From Nageia nagi (lineage: Eukaryota > Pinophyta): a stretch of 64,000 nt of DNA. Position numbers and translations under genes: made by a program. Of this stretch, positions 1-12,589 are shown in pieces; the stretch's first letter is position 1, and the number at the start of each line of letters is the position of its first letter. The DNA lies in contig JBITNC010000001.1 of the NCBI GenBank assembly GCA_050084985.1, positions 47,864,001 through 47,928,000 on the forward strand. Direction: 5' to 3'. The notes under the pieces were generated by a model, which saw nothing but the letters and a program-made list of their open reading frames with translations, had not been told where the DNA came from and searched no databases.

Positions 1-960
1 AAGGAGGTCAAAGGATTGTGATTTGAATAAGAGTTAAAGAATATATCATTTAAGGTAATTTATACCAACTTAAATAGCTTCTTACATGTCTCATTTTACC
101 TCTTCAAAACTAGGTCAAAGGTAGATGTGATTAGTAAGATGTGGTAAATGAACTTCACCTAATTACTTTTGCACTCAAAAGGAGTAAATGAATCTCATTA
201 ATTTTCGATTAAAGAATCACACTAAAATTGGTAATGAATCTCATGGGTTAGATTAAGACTCATTAATTAAAACACTACTTTGTTTACATTAAATAAAACA
301 TAATCAAAGGACATGTATGTTGGGTTGTAGTTATCATGAGTTCTTTTATCTTTACTAAATATGTATAATACCATTTAATAATAAACATCATTGAGTTGGA
401 GGTGATGAAAAACCATTGATTCTACATTCCTTGTGTATTCACCTACTACATCATAAGTTGTAGAGCCAAACTTGGAGATGAATAAAATGTTTAAGGATAA
501 AAATCATCACTTTCCATCGAGTGAATATAAATAAGGAGGCTATGCTTGGGTTCCAATATCAATATGGTCTTCAATGGTATTCCATGAGCCTCATTGCATT
601 AAGGGGACTACCTTAAGTACCAAGCTAATACTTCATCATAGATTACCTATAAGATTTTAGCCTACCCTTGTTTAAACCCCTAACTAGAAAGAATAAAACT
701 AGGAAAATTAACAAGAATAAAATTAATGATTCACATCATTCATTAAAGAAAAATTAATTCAATCTATCAACAAAATTAGATAATATAATCACACCAAAAA
801 GATAAGTTTATAAATAGGCTATTTGTACATTCATTTATTTTCTTGAGAAGATAATAAAAAATAAAAATATAATTGCTATGAATGATGTATGTTTTATTTT
901 ACTTCTTGTTTAATAAAAAACAAAAACAAAAATAAAATTAAAAAGTGTAAAGTCCTAAAA
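1..960 (+). repeat. T1 LTR/leader region
   Basis: Non-coding AT-rich DNA that matches 17943-18900 at the head of T2 almost throughout. It carries a TATA-like box at 526-533 and lies directly before gag, so it is LTR U3/R/U5 plus leader. The exact LTR end and primer-binding site could not be placed. Confidence 0.6.
526..533 (+). promoter_or_regulatory. TATA box, T1 promoter
   Basis: The sequence is TATAAATA, followed by AAGGAGGCTATGC. The same box and downstream sequence occur in T2 at 18471. It lies about 440 bp before the gag start, a sensible place for the LTR promoter. Confidence 0.5.
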
Positions 961-971
961 AATGAAAGAGA

Positions 972-3420
972 ATGGTTAATACTCATTCTCAAATGACTTG
1001 TCAACAATAAGAGCCTTATGAAGAAACTTACCAAGAAAGACAACTGAGCCATAGGTATCATAGGTCTAGTGAAGACATATTAAGGAGAGGAACTCCTTGA
1101 GAAATAGAGGATACCTTAAATGAAGTGAGATAATGTTTAATTGAATTAAGGATTCCTCATTCTTCTCATTCTCATAGTCTTCTATTAGATTTAACTTATC
1201 TAGCAGAAGATACACCAATAGGTAATGAGGAAGAGATCATTTTAAGGACTATTACCCCATCACAAATGCATTCAGCTTATGGTATTTTACAAAAGAGTAT
1301 TTTTAAACCAAAGCACAACCACATTAGGCATTATCTACCACATTGACATCTTGTTCAATCCTATATAAGATAAGATGATTATACCCCTTCCACCATCTCT
1401 AGAAGGATCGACGAGTTTGATGATATAATTTTGATACATATAGCTACTCTAGTACCTGAATCTAGAAGCCATTGTAGGGTATATAATGATGCTTATCATA
1501 TTCTAAAAATAAATAATCCTACCCTTAGGACTAGTCATTCTTCTTTAATTATGAGTTACATGGAACCTAGTACTACTTATACTACCCCTATGACTAGAAA
1601 TAAAACTCCCAAACAAAGACATAGAGGAAATATTGATCCTTTAAGGTATAAGGTAGAAGAAATACCATCATATATGGCTAAATTAAATCAAAATCAAGAA
1701 TATATTTAGGATAACCAAAAAAATATTTTATATAAACCAAACAAACCTAAAGAATTGGGGCAAAATCCATGTTTGCAAACACAACCTGTGTTTCATGCAT
1801 ATCAAAGTAAAACACCGATAGGGCAACCTAAAAAACAAAAGGTTCAAACTAAAATTCAGAATAGACCTAACAAAAAAATAGTAGATAATAGGAATTTTCC
1901 ATCTAGATCAAGATCCTTATCTCCTCAAGTTCATCAAAATTATAAAAATCAAAATCTTCACTTACCTAGAAAAAGGGAAGTATTACATGAGCAACAACAA
2001 CCTCTAAAATCCCCTCTACCTTGGTCTAGTCATGAGGTTCAAGAATATCAGCTTTTACACCTTTATATCAATAGGGGCAACAACAGTTGCCTCAATATTA
2101 ATCAATTACACCTACTCCACCATATAATAAAAATTATTATGGTGATCAAACACCTTCCAAAACAAGTTACCAATCATTTCCAACAAATGAACAAAGGGAA
2201 GGTAATAGGGATAATAAACATCCTATCATTCCTACACAACCAAATAATGAATTTGATGAAAGGTTAATAAATATTGAGAGAATTTTATATCAATAAAATA
2301 GACATAAAATCTTTTACAAAATAATTTGTAATGAGCCCATACACCCAAGTGTTTCTAAGATGGATATTCCTTACAAATTTGAGATTCTGAAAATTGAATC
2401 TTTCAAAGGAAAGGAGGATCCTAAAGGGCATTTAATATGCTTTAAATATTCAAGTTATGTAATTTCCAACAATGATGCTTTAATGTTACATATCTATCCT
2501 ATAAAACTTGCTAGAGAAGCGATGGACTAGTACAATAACTTGATTGAACATAGCATCATGACATATGCACAATTGGATAACTTGTTCTTAGAACACTTTA
2601 GGATAAATATTAAGGATAAAACTTTCATAACTAATCTCATAAGATTGAAATAGTTTCAAGATGAGATAGTTATGAATTTTATTTCAAGATGGAGAGTGAT
2701 TTTGACAAGCATGCCTTATACTTTACCATAAGAAGAACCAGTGAAAATATTTAGTCAATATTTTCTAAGACCTATTTCTAGTATCTTATTGATTCAATAA
2801 TACAAAATATTTAAGGAAGCAATATTTCAAGCATTTGTAATTAAAAATGTTAAAATTCAGGATGGAGAATAGAAAGGTAAAAAGAAAGAACCTTATGTTA
2901 GAAATAAAATTTAGGCAAAATAATTAGGAAAAACTAATGCCTACTAATAATTTTCTTATCTTAAATATGGAGGAACAAATCCTTTGCAAAACATACTATT
3001 CTACAAAATGAAGAAAGGAAACCTAGGCCACCCCCTAGAAAGTTTACTCCTTTGATTGAATCTCTTTATGATATCATGAAAAAATTAATCTACCATCAAA
3101 TGATTATATTACCTGAAATATGACCTAAAAGACTAGATGCAAGTGTAAATGGTATAATGAGAATGATTATTATTATTACCATATTCAAAAGGGTCATACT
3201 ATAGGAAAATGTAGAACATAACAACATAAGGTTCAATATGGGATTGATAAAAGAATATTATAGGTAGATAACCCATAGACTATTTCAAATCAAAATCTAG
3301 AAATATATTAGAATCCACTTCCTCAACATCAAGCAAATACTATATTATCATACATAATCAAAATTCAAGTAAAACATAAAGGATTTCAAGATGCTTCTAC
3401 TTTTTTTGATATGGTAAGCA
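972..3420 (+). pseudogene. gag: T1 gag (decayed)
   Basis: This is the capsid/nucleocapsid gene. The likely ATG is 972-974 and is shared with T2. The open stretch at 1431-1709 continues the N-terminal part. The Retrotrans_gag-type region lies about 2350-2860, with the pattern F-K-G-K-E-D-P followed by L-F-L-E-H-F. A nucleocapsid finger lies about 3149-3230, where the first Cys codon has become TAT (Tyr) while the later H-x4-C part remains. Many in-frame stops (TAA/TAG replacing CAA/CAG) and frameshifts show it is dead. T2 supplies the better preserved parallel copy. Confidence 0.75.
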
Positions 3421-3663
3421 TAACAATAAGAGCCCAAAGTGCCCTAGGGAAGGTAAGTTAGTATTCCTAATAATGAAATGAATGATAGTATTATACAACC
3501 AAATATACCTAGACCTCAACCTCTTAAGGTTTTAGTAAAAGGAGCTTTACAACATTAATTGAGAAACTCACAAGTAAATATGTCTTTGTTTGAGCTACTA
3601 CAACAATTCAAATATCATAAAAAGCTATGAACTGATTGATGCAAATAATTGAGCTAGATATTA

Positions 3664-4160
3664 ATGATCTTGAAACCTTTGTGTCTTTTGTGGGAAATAT
3701 TAAAAACAAGCCAAAAATCCACTATTGCCTTCCATGATCATAAAGTTAGGCCATTAAATCATTCACAAGGTCATGATCCTGCATTACATATTATAACCAA
3801 GATAGATGGGAGGGTTTTTAAGAGGATACTAATTGATGAAGGTTCTACAATAAATATCATTTGTACAATGGCCTATAAGAATTTGAATCTACATTTTTCA
3901 CACATATTTGCACCTTCTTTATAATAAGAGCTTTTCAATGATGCTTTGTTCTCAACAATGGGATCTATTTCATTGCTTATTACTATGGGATCTAAAATAG
4001 TACGAACATTATTACAAGTTATTGAAGGAGATATAACATAATAAAATTTATTCCTACGAAGAACCTAGATTAGATACATGCAATGTGTCCCATCAACATA
4101 TCATAACTACCTAAAATACATTCATGATGAGGTGGTACATTATGTAATTGGAGATGAAAA
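3664..4160 (+). pseudogene. T1 aspartic protease region (decayed)
   Basis: This is the retroviral-type aspartic protease that would cut the Gag-Pol polyprotein. The stretch 3664-3924 is open and contains ILIDEGSTIN, so the D-x-G-S active site is intact at 3835-3846. The downstream part resembles the conserved Tat-type segment ending in a PWI-like motif, here damaged around 4060-4080. It follows gag and precedes RT. The region after 4236 jumps directly to what is 23312 in T2, so the protease-RT linker has been deleted. Confidence 0.7.
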
Positions 4161-4236
4161 TCCATATTCCCATTGCAATTATATGCATCTTTTAGGAGAG
4201 ATTGCTTTGCCTTCTCATTATTTTACATCACCTATT

Positions 4237-5755
4237 ATACTCACATGTTAATTGAAGAAACTATTGAGGTTGACTTAAATGATGAACCTAGTAACCCTAA
4301 AATCATTCAATTAGGAAAATCCCTTACTAAAAATGAAAGAAAAGAGTTTATTACAATATTAAAAGAAAATAGGAAATATTTTCATGGTCATATGCTAATA
4401 TGCTTGGACTTGATCCCAATTTAGTAGTGCATAATATTGGCATAAAGGAAGGTGCAAAACCTATTAAATGAAAGCTATGAAAAATGCATCCTACAATTTC
4501 CCTAATGGTAAAAGAAGAATTGCAAAAGCTTTTTGAATTAAAGTTTATCCATTCTATTGATTATTTTAACTAGATTTCTAATATGGTACTAGTTAAGAAA
4601 TCCACTAGGAAGATTCAAATATGCATAGACTTTAGAGATATAAATAAAGCATTTCCTAAAGATGAATTTACCCTACCAAACATAGATAGCTTGGTCGATT
4701 CAACTATGGGACATGAAATGTTGTCACTCATGGATGGATTTTCATGATATAATCAAATTAAAGTGGCATCAAAAGGCCAACATAAAATTGCATTTATAAC
4801 ACATTAGAGAATATTATATTACAAAGTAATGAATTTTGGATTGAAAAATGTTAGAGCTACATATCAAAAAGCCATGATGAACATCTTCCATGATTACATG
4901 CATGACATTGTAGAAGATTACGTAGATGATGTATTGGCCAAATAAAAAATATAGGAAGATCATCCTAAAGTGTTCATTAAAATATTTGATTAGTTATTTA
5001 AACATAAAATTTGATTGAACCCAAAGAAATGTGTTTTTGATGTAACATTTGGGAAATTATTAGGTTTCATCTTTTCTAGGTGAGGAATTGAAGTATATCC
5101 TAACAAAATAAAAGTAATAACAAATATGTCATCTCTTTCAAATATAAAATAATTTCTAAGCCTACAAGGTAAGTTACAAGCAATAAGACATTTTATTTCT
5201 CATTTATCAAATAAATGTAAACTTTTTAACAAAATTTTTAAGAAGGGTATTACCTTTCACTAGGTTAATGAACAACAAGAAGTGTTTGATGAAATAAAGC
5301 GCTATCTACTTTCACCACCTATTCTAGTACCACCTAATCCTAGAGAACCATTCCCATTATATATATATTTGCTACAAAAATAGCCTTAGTAACCATGCTT
5401 GCCCAAAATAATGAAAATATTAAAGAGTAAGCAATATATTATCTTAGTTGAACTTTGGTTGGCTATGAGATTAAATATGTATTTAGAAAAGTTGTGCTTA
5501 GCAATAGTATTCATAACAAAAAATCTAAGACATTACATGTTAAACCATAACATGTATGTAATTGCTAAAGTAGATCCTTTGAAATATATGATGAATAAAA
5601 CTTATCAAAATGCAAGAACATATAAATGGATCATGCATTTAATTTAATTCAACTTACTCTTTATAAGTTAGAAATAAATCAAAGGACAAGTCATAATGGA
5701 CTATCTCATTGAAGCACCATTACTTAACGATAATCCACTCATCATAGAATTATCA
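4237..5755 (+). pseudogene. T1 reverse transcriptase and RNase H (decayed)
   Basis: After the linker remnant (E-E-T-I-E-V-D-L, 4252 on) comes RT. ICIDFRDINKAFPKDEF lies near 4620, LMDGFSxYNQIKVAS near 4730, and YVDDVLA has intact catalytic Asp pair codons at 4919-4930. The LLGFI segment and an RNase H/connection domain follow to about 5700. Stops interrupt the frame repeatedly, for example TAG for TGG around 4806. The archaeal-type second RNase H seen in T2 at 59600-60030 is absent because of the deletion at 5757-5772. Confidence 0.8.
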
Positions 5756-5772
5756 AATTTGAAATAAAAAAA

Positions 5773-6517
5773 AGGGCCAAAGATAGCAAAAATCATACAA
5801 AACCACATTATATGTCATTTTGGAATCTTGGATCAAATTATCATTGATAATGGGAAAAAGTTTAAAAAAAAGAAAGTCTAATCTTTATGTAAAGGATATC
5901 ATATCCAATTGAGATTCTTGACACCTTGCTATCCTCAAGGGAATGGTCAAGCTAAAGCTACAAACAAAAGAATTCATTGTATTTTATTAAAAATTATTAA
6001 TGATTCCCACCAAGATTGGCATGCAAGAATTCCACATGCATTATGGGCTTATCAAACTAGTATTCAAACTTCTATTGAGGCAATGTCATTTTCCTTAGTT
6101 TATGAAGCAAAAGCAGTATTACCAATGGAAATAAAAATTTCTTCTTTATGAATTGCATTACAAGAATATATTACATATGAAGTAGTTCATCAAACAAGAT
6201 TAGATTAATTATTGCTTCTAGACAAAAGAAGAGTCAATGTGTTAGAGCATTTATGTACTTATCAAAATTGTATTAAAAGAGCTTTTCATAAAAAGGTAAA
6301 AAATTCATGAATTTAATATAAGAGATTTGGTTTTAAAAAAAACCAACAAACTTCTCAAATGGAATGACAACTTTGTGATAAGTTTACTCCTAATTGGTTA
6401 GGTCCCTATATGATTAAAAGGAAATTTGGATTAGAAGCTTCTCATTTAGTTGATATGGAAGGTAATGAAGAGTGTGAACTTATAAACATCATGCACCTTC
6501 ATCCTTTCTATAGTTAA
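5773..6517 (+). pseudogene. T1 integrase, 5'-truncated
   Basis: Only the C-terminal half of the DDE integrase remains. Its motifs are TPCYPQGNGQAKATN (about 5920), LWAYQTS (about 6044), PFSLVYEAKAVLP-like (about 6090) and the terminal INIMHLHPFYS ending at TAA 6515-6517. The N-terminal zinc domain and much of the catalytic core are missing through a deletion relative to T2. The final motif matches the usual end of pol in Tat-like elements, so the stop is taken as the true end of gag-pol. Confidence 0.8.
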
Positions 6518-7264
6518 TAAGCCTTTTTTATTTGTAATTTTATATAAACAAGAGTGATATTCTTAAAACTTATACATATTTAATATATTTGAAACATAAA
6601 ATGTCATAAAAAAAGAGCAAAAGCATCCACCTAGTTGCTAATCAAAGGGGCATTCGGTAAATATCTTGGTACTATAAATCAAGATACTTGGGAGATAAGG
6701 CTATAATAGAATTATCCCTATATACTTCTCTTAGAAATAGAAATTTCTTTTATCTACTTATTAATCTATAAGAAATCCTAGCCTTAAAATTATCTCTAAA
6801 AAGATATCAAGGGTGGGAGATAAGTGTTCAAGGATATAACTTGGAGATCTATGTAGATAAATCCATGTATCACTTGAGTCATGCACATTATTTTACTCAG
6901 GTTTGCATGATAAACTTATTATGTCAATACTATCCTACATTAGTCCCTAGGATCATAGTTTATTGCTTCTTCAACAATTGGATCCAAATATAGAGTAATT
7001 AATACTTGTCCAAATGAGGATTTCCTATTTACATGGGTAGATCAAATGTAAAGATACCTATGTCATCATAAAATAGTCTATGATTTTTACATAGTGTTTT
7101 TTTGTAAGCCTCAATGCTCAATTAGATGTGTGCAAAAAATTTATTGATTATTTTCTCAAATTAGGTCAAGGTTCCCCAATCCTCCCCCACATAACAATCA
7201 AATAAGAGCTTTAATGCCAAGAAGACTAGAAGATAATGAAAAAATATAATTATAATTTAAACCC
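6518..7264. other. Non-coding spacer after T1 pol
   Basis: AT-rich sequence shared with T2 at 61222-61990. It includes AATATCTTGGTACTA and a block around 6810-6870 about ageing of no coding frame. No motif, tRNA or promoter was recognised. It separates integrase from the first downstream open region. Confidence 0.5.
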
Positions 7265-7760
7265 ATGAGTCATGATTTTATTGATAGATATCAAGAAGTT
7301 CTCTACATGCAAGCATTAAAAAAGTGTCCTTACACTGATATAGCCCATTTCTTTGATTTACCAAAATAAATTCAAGATGTTATAACCATGAACTTTTTCA
7401 ATCAATAAAGAACTAATGCATGGTATTTAAAAATTGATAATTTTAAGGTAACCATTGAATTAGAATCAAAAGACATGTGGACAAAAATTGAATCCCTAAC
7501 AAATTGGATCCATCTATTTCATTTGCATTGGCCTTATGGGAGACCTAGAATATTGTTAAATTATGTTGATCAAATGACTCTTTAGTGTTATGGGAGATCA
7601 CTTTCCTTAAATGAAGTTATTAATGACTTGGTACTAGAGTATAATACCCATTCAATTTTGTACAATAAAATTATATATGATTATAGTTCATTATTTAATA
7701 AAAGTTGTTATATAAATAATCCTACCAATGTAAAACTAATGTTTTAAAAGACTTTTGAAT
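7265..7760 (+). pseudogene. Post-integrase open region A in T1 (unrecognised)
   Basis: I do not recognise the product. From ATG 7265 a frame reads about 160 codons with only a few stops, beginning MSHDFIDRYQEVLYMQAL and later VNxxxWI-like and YGRPRILLNYVDQMTL segments. The same frame, with different stops, occurs in T2 from 61991. Conservation of the frame in two old copies suggests it was once coding. It lies about 750 bp after integrase, the place where env-like or accessory ORFs sit in some plant Ty3/gypsy elements. No transmembrane segment or signal peptide is evident. Confidence 0.45.
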
Positions 7761-8139
7761 GCTTTAACTAAAGAAGAAATGAGGTCATAATTAAACCTAT
7801 TAAAAATTAGTATGTCTAGTATCTCATAGAGAGTGTGATCCCCCTTGTGTCATTACTTCCCCCTCAATATCCATAGTCCTTAAAGATTCCATCTCACCTT
7901 CCACTTCTTGAAAATGATGAGGCCTTGAAATCATCAGCTAGGCCAAAATGCATCATTAATAAGTTCAAGATTCATCTCCTAGTTTTGCCACTCATTTTAT
8001 ATCATGTCTATTATCAACCATCCATTCTAGGACCAAGACCTACTTATTTTATAGTTCAACCTCCATACATACTTCTACTTCTTGGGTCATAAAGGTTGGG
8101 TTATTCATAAAAAAACAAGCGAACCATTATCATTGGGGA

Positions 8140-8300
8140 GTTGTAAATTTTTTTTTGTCCTAATAAAAAATAAAATAAAAAATACAATCATTAAAAATAC
8201 ATGTAAATAATTCAAAAAGTTCTTAAATATTTTCTTGCATAAATAAATATGTGTATATAAATTTATCTTAAAAAAAAATTCATATAAATTCTAAAACACT
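8140..8300. repeat. A/T-rich low-complexity tract in T1
   Basis: Runs of T and AATAAAA-type sequence around 8148-8280, with a counterpart at 62880-63020 in T2. Low complexity between the two post-integrase open regions; no function is visible. Confidence 0.5.
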
Positions 8301-8566
8301 TACATATGATATTGCAGGTGGTTGGTTGTACTTTTTATACATCAAACATCATGAGTCATTCACATTGTATTAGTCCTCTTACCTATCAGTGGGAAGGGTA
8401 TTCACATTATATTACCCCTATCCCATAGGAAATTTTCATCCCTTTGTATCTCATGGTCATCCTGTACATTTTTAGTGACCCTTTAGGAGACCTTGTCCAA
8501 ACCCCAAAATCAGAAAAATATTGATTCAATCAATTTCTAGAAGGTATAGAATATCATATTTTATCC

Positions 8567-9031
8567 ATGGCAACCATAACCACCACATTAGATAGGTCTA
8601 ACCATGCCTACAATGTTTTAAGGAATTATCATCAAATAGAGATTTTTACTTATGATTAGCCTTGTTGGGGAACTCGTATAATTTATGATATACCTAATGA
8701 AGAGTTCCTCCAAAATCTCATTCGCATGTTTTCTAGATCTGATTTCATATGGAGGATTATGATTCATGCTTTTATTACCCCATTAATAGTTATATTTGTT
8801 AAATTCTATGGGCCACATCTCCTACATCTTGAAGAAGATTTTTTTGAAGATGTCACCATAGCCCATCTTTTATCCATAAACCTTTGGTGCTAGGATTTCA
8901 TGTTCTCTATATCTATCTCTAATGATTTTGCATAATAGGACATTGGTCATACCATTCGCACCCATTTTCATTTGCATCCTTTTACTCATGATGACTTGTT
9001 ACAGATTCTTATTTAATTAGGAAACCCATAA
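8567..9031 (+). pseudogene. Post-integrase open region B in T1 (unrecognised)
   Basis: The ATG at 8567-8569 opens a frame of 155 codons to TAA 9029-9031. It begins MATITTTLDRSNHAYNVLRN and later has FLQNLIRMFSR and FVKFYGPHLLHLEEDFF. Internal stops occur at TAG replacing CAG (Q-P-C-W), TAG after NLWC, and TAA TAG after DFA. T2 keeps the same frame from 63309, with a one-base shift near 63580. I cannot name the family. A second, separate accessory ORF or the C-terminal part of region A are both possible. Confidence 0.45.
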
Positions 9032-9039
9032 ATTACCAA

Positions 9040-9145
9040 AAAATAAAAAAATACAAAAATCAAAAAAATAAAAAATATATAAAACTACAAAAAATAAAAT
9101 AAAATGTATATATGTACATATATGTATATATACTAAGAAGATATA
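9040..9145. repeat. A-rich and TA/CA low-complexity tract
   Basis: Runs of AAAAATAAAAAA followed by GTATATATGTACATATATG. The same tract is at 63779-63870 in T2, so it belongs to the element rather than being a fresh microsatellite. Confidence 0.6.
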
Positions 9146-9290
9146 TTTTTGAAGCATCTTGGCTACTGGGTGTGCTAGCCTTATGTTCATAACATTCCAC
9201 TTTGTTCATAAATGTTTAGTCCTTTACCTTGAATGTAATAATTATTAGATATCAATCATTATGAGGGAGGCAACTAATCAAACTTTATGT

Positions 9291-11740
9291 ATCCATACAT
9301 CATACATACATTCATATACTATTTATTTATGTATATAACTATATTTATAGATAAAGAGGTAGGCAATGAATACTTTATTCATGTTTGGTTATAGTTGAAA
9401 GATGCTATGTCTAGGTTTCAAAGATTTAGGATGATAAAAAGACATAACTATGATATATGGTGGTGTACTAATATACTCATACACTTATCACATTAAAATC
9501 TCAAAACAATCAAGAATTAAGTATTTCTTGAGTATAAAATGTCAATATAAAAATGTAACTTGCTCATAGACAAATGAATTTCATTAATACAAGTAAATAT
9601 TCTATTACATATATGTGTGACCTCAATAGGATCTCTACAATGTTTGAATTTTTGAATTCAAAGTTGCCTCTTTGGGGCTTCTACAAATATGATTTGTTTT
9701 GGTTTATGAGAGATCTCTTCTATAAATGTATCATTGATAACTCTAATGCACTCAAATTTGTTTCAATAATCTGTCAACCTATAATCTACAAATTCTCAAT
9801 AGAAACACACTTTACACACATTAATATGTTAGTGAGTGCAAAACATATTCCATTATAACAAGTGGATCATAACATATATCATAAATTGAAATGAGAAAAT
9901 ACTTCATAAAGCTATGCTTGAAATCTTCTCTAAAAAAATCCCAACATAAATCTCTTACTCTCTCAGTTTTGTGTCCCTTAATTCATTCTCTCGTAGCTTG
10001 TTTTGTAGCAATAATCAATATTATATTAGGAGAATATTATCATATTAATCTTATAAATAAAATTTATTATTTAGAAACATCACAAAATCAAGTTTATCCA
10101 TGCAAACCAAGAAAATAGAGAGAGGAATCTCCTATTTTTAGGATTATGAATAGGTTACGTGACACACCTTGGATATAAGTAGGGACAATAATTCAATTTA
10201 ATAACTTATGTGAGCATAATATGTATATCCTTATATTTTTAGTGCCACTTGTCCTTGTTTAGTCATTTATTAAGTATTTGTTGATTAATATGCATAATTG
10301 GATGCTGACAAGGATGCTACCTAAGATGTTGACCGTACTTGCCATGTCATTAGAGTGAGTATCATTAAGTAATTTTTGTTAAAGAATTTTCAATAATTTT
10401 TTAAATCTTCACAAGACCATAAATCATAAACTATAGCTCTATTTTCTTCCTTATTTAAAGCATTGGGAAGAGGATGAGGAGCACATTTATTGCATCACAA
10501 GTGAAAGGTATGCTTTTGGGTGTCTACATTTTGCCTCTTTTTGAATTATCTACTATTTTATACATTGAAGATAATTCAAAAACTTTTCCTATTGAAAGGG
10601 GGTGCAGTAAAGTCTTGGACTTGTATCTTTGACTTTTAGTCAATATTTTGAATTAACCTATTCTCTATGAATAAGCCAAAATTGATTGAATGAATTATGA
10701 TCTTTTTCATTTGACACATTTTGAAAGTAGTGAGGGTGTATTAACAAAGTGAAACTTGTTGGTATCACTATACTATTGTGGTGTTACTGATAGGATACAT
10801 GAGGAGTCTTGGTCATCGAATGTATGCCATAGCTAGCATGTGATAAAGAAGCTTCCTTATGAATACAAGGTTTTGATCATTCTACTTTTGTCCCAGTAGG
10901 TAGGTTACTTGATGATCTTGCATAAAAGTTCATCCAACAATTTTAATCATATCCAAACCTATCCTTTTCTTTGTTAAAAGAAGGGTCTTTTTTGAATTCA
11001 AAGTTATTCAAGAGTTTTAGTTTTTTCAAAAAACTTGGCTTTGATCAAGTCAATAAGTGTAAAACTTATTTCTTTTTATCTTTGACATATTTTGTAATTT
11101 TTAGGATTTTTTGAAAATATACATTTTTTTTATGGACAACCCTAATTGCCCCAATCATGAATAGATGTATGACTTTTGATTTTGCATTTGAAAATGTTTT
11201 GCACTTAAATTTTGGGTACATTTAAGAGAGATTAAGCCATGTTCTTGCTGTGTGATCATAGTATTACTTTGATTGTGATGTTGATCTTAGTGTTATTAAC
11301 CCCCTGTAAAGTGGAATACGATTCAATTTTGATTATAGATGAGTCTTTTGCAAATATTGTTGGAAAAATGTCCATCCAAGATCAAGAGTTGTTAGGTCAC
11401 ACAAGACCTAAATAACAAGTCATATATTTTTCATCTAGTTATGAGGATAGTAGGAAGGAAATTTGGTGTAATGATGGATGACAAAAATATATATTGTTAC
11501 CTTTGTTATTCAATTTTAGGAGATGTGAAACCATGATTGCTAGTTGATTATGGGCTTACTTCGATATGCCATATAGCAATGGTTTAACATTTTTTTATTT
11601 GATTGAGATGGGAATAGATAATGTTGAGAGCCTATTTATGTAGGCTTTTGAAGATATGAGATGATCATTTGTAGCTATATTTATGATCACATATCTTAAG
11701 GAACTTAGAACCATTTTGCTTGTTGGTGGGTTTATTGAGT
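9291..11740. other. AT-rich DNA without recognisable genes
   Basis: This follows the last T1/T2-alignable base. There are only short chance reading frames (such as those at 9574 and 9891) without codon constancy or motifs. GTGTCTACATTTTGCCTC near 10518 is reminiscent of some plant LTR starts, but no matching second copy was found. It may be the T1 3' region or 3' LTR; the window lacks the T2 counterpart needed to decide. Confidence 0.4.
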
Positions 11741-11807
11741 CATAAAGCTTGAATGATCATTTGGACTCTACCAAAGAAATGGATAATTTATTGATTTCTT
11801 TTTTTAG

Positions 11808-12526
11808 TTCCTCATCAAGGACTCATGATGAGGGTTTATTTATTTATTTACTATTATTATTATTATTATTTTTGGTACCTCATCAAGGAATCATGATGAG
11901 CATTTTTTTGACTTTTTGGTGCCTCATCAAGGACTCATGATGAGGGTTTTTTTTTATTTTTTGGTACCTCATCAAAGACTCATGATGAAGGTATTTTTAT
12001 TTTTTGACACCTCATCAAAGATTTATGATGAGGGTTTTTTTGAGTTTTTGATAACTCATTGAAGACTCATGATTAGGGTCTTTTTTATTTTTTTGGACTT
12101 CATCAAAGACTTATGATGAGAGCTTTTTTGATTTTTTGATACCTCATCAAGGATTCATGATGAGGGTTTTTTGATTTTTTGGTACCTCATCAAAGACTCA
12201 TGATGATGTTGTTTTTATTTTTGGTAACTCATCAAGGATTCATGATGAGGGTTTTTTGATTTTTTGGTACCTCATTAAGGACTCTTGATGAGGGTTTTAT
12301 TTATTTTTTATTTATTTTTTGTTCCTCATCAAGGACTCACGATGAAGGTTTTTGATTTTTGGTACCTCATCAAGGACTCATGATGAGGGTTTTTTAATTT
12401 TTGGTACCTCATCAAGGACTCATTATGAAGTTTTTTTATTTTTTGATACCTCATCAAGGACTTATGATGAGGGTTATTTTTGTGCTATTTCCTCATCAAG
12501 GAATCATGATGAGGATTATTTTTATG

Positions 12527-12589
<63 letters not shown>

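Larger units (their letters stand above)
1..9290 (+). mobile_element. T1: decayed Tat/Ogre-like Ty3/gypsy retrotransposon, 5' end outside window
   Basis: Domains run on the plus strand in the order leader, gag, protease, RT, RNase H, integrase, then two open regions after integrase. Position 1 aligns with about 17943 of the second copy (T2), and the match continues to about 9290, where T2 reaches the window edge. The order, the Gag zinc finger and the integrase tail resemble the plant Tat/Ogre group. Compared with T2, T1 lacks about 1.15 kb near 4237 (the protease-RT linker) and about 0.9 kb near 5757-5772 (second RNase H and the start of integrase). Many CAA/CAG and TGG codons have become stops. 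No 3' LTR was recognised, so the right boundary is where alignment stops, not a proven end. Confidence 0.85.

Noticed and set aside
9574-10118. Two small frames (94 and 75 codons) as genes
   Set aside because: No motif, AT-rich composition, no second copy to show conservation.
10505-10540. LTR start at GTGTCTACATTTTGCC
   Set aside because: No second copy or partner end was found in the window.
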